A stretch of DNA of 5,107 nt from Anaerolineae bacterium (GTDB lineage Bacteria > Chloroflexota > Anaerolineae > JAADDB01), in contig WFQT01000439.1 of the NCBI GenBank assembly GCA_015486895.1, positions 1 to 5,107 of the forward strand, given 5' to 3'. How positions within the stretch are numbered: position 1 is the first letter of the stretch; every line of letters begins with the position of its first letter. A model generated the notes under the pieces. It did not search any database. It had not been told where the DNA came from and was given only the letters and a program-made list of their open reading frames with translations. Both the position numbers and the translations under genes were made by a program. Shown in pieces: positions 4,970-5,107 of the stretch.

Positions 4970-5107
4970 ATGGACGACCAGCATCAGCCACCAAGCCGGC
5001 ATTCTTTCATTTCCTTTGTCATCATCATTTTGTTGATCTTACTTGCCATAGGCAGCGGGTTGTTGCTCTACCAGCAGCGCCAACACCTTTACGGATGGAT
5101 GCAACAG
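4970..5107 (+). CDS. Unidentified membrane-anchored protein, N-terminal part (cut by window edge)
   Basis: Forty-six codons are visible and the frame is still open at the right edge. The protein begins with a hydrophilic, Pro/His/Gln-containing stretch (residues 1-12), then one strongly hydrophobic segment (about 13-34, rich in Ile and Leu) followed by Y-Q-Q-R-Q-H. This is a single N-terminal membrane anchor or uncleaved signal, predicting a domain outside the membrane or in the periplasm/cell-wall space. The ATG at 4970 has AAGGAAG (4954-4960) 9 nt upstream and a near-consensus promoter about 100 bp before it. It is transcribed away from icd. I do not recognise the family from this fragment; many anchored enzymes, proteases and sensor proteins start this way. 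Confidence 0.7.
   Translation, partial: MDDQHQPPSRHSFISFVIIILLILLAIGSGLLLYQQRQHLYGWMQQ

Noticed and set aside
1..5107. CRISPR array, tRNA or rRNA gene
   Set aside because: No regularly spaced direct repeats and no cloverleaf or ribosomal RNA landmarks were seen on either strand.

Overview
The window is a stretch of bacterial chromosome with ordinary mid-range base composition. It is dominated by central respiratory metabolism, and all complete genes lie on the minus strand. From the top of the minus strand the order is: NADP-type isocitrate dehydrogenase (icd, 4090-2846); a gap of about 380 bp holding a miniature transposon-like element; then a tight operon of Rieske iron-sulfur protein (qcrA, 2466-1969), b6-type cytochrome b (qcrB, 1964-1275), a fused subunit IV plus two cytochrome c domains (qcrC, 1270-176), and the start of a succinate dehydrogenase membrane anchor (sdhC-like, 160 to beyond position 1).

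The right end (4091-4969) carries no convincing gene. It is a repeat-littered divergent intergenic region. It holds a candidate icd promoter with a 5' hairpin, an inverted 11-mer pair about 490 bp apart, a CCCTCTC/GAGAGGG hairpin cluster and a decayed copy of a CACAGAT-like repeat. A near-consensus plus-strand promoter (TTGACA-N17-TAAAAT) then drives the beginning of a small membrane-anchored protein (4970 to beyond 5107) of unknown function.

The genes fit one electron-transfer route. Isocitrate dehydrogenase and succinate dehydrogenase are TCA-cycle enzymes. Succinate dehydrogenase reduces the membrane quinone, and the Rieske/cytochrome b complex reoxidises the quinol and passes electrons to cytochrome c. 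The short split cytochrome b (229 aa), the 15-residue spacing of the second histidine pair and subunit IV fused to cytochrome c place the complex in the b6f/menaquinol-cytochrome c reductase group. A Rieske cluster loop lacking the high-potential serine suggests a menaquinone user.

It is not a textbook Bacillus complex. QcrC carries two haems of two different cytochrome types, and cytochrome b has no cysteine at all, so it lacks the residue that anchors haem ci in b6f and Bacillus complexes. I cannot assign a phylum from the sequence alone.

The most notable new structure is a 150-bp element (2696-2845) with 11-bp terminal inverted repeats and a perfect 7-bp flanking duplication (TTACAAG). 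It sits exactly at the icd stop codon.
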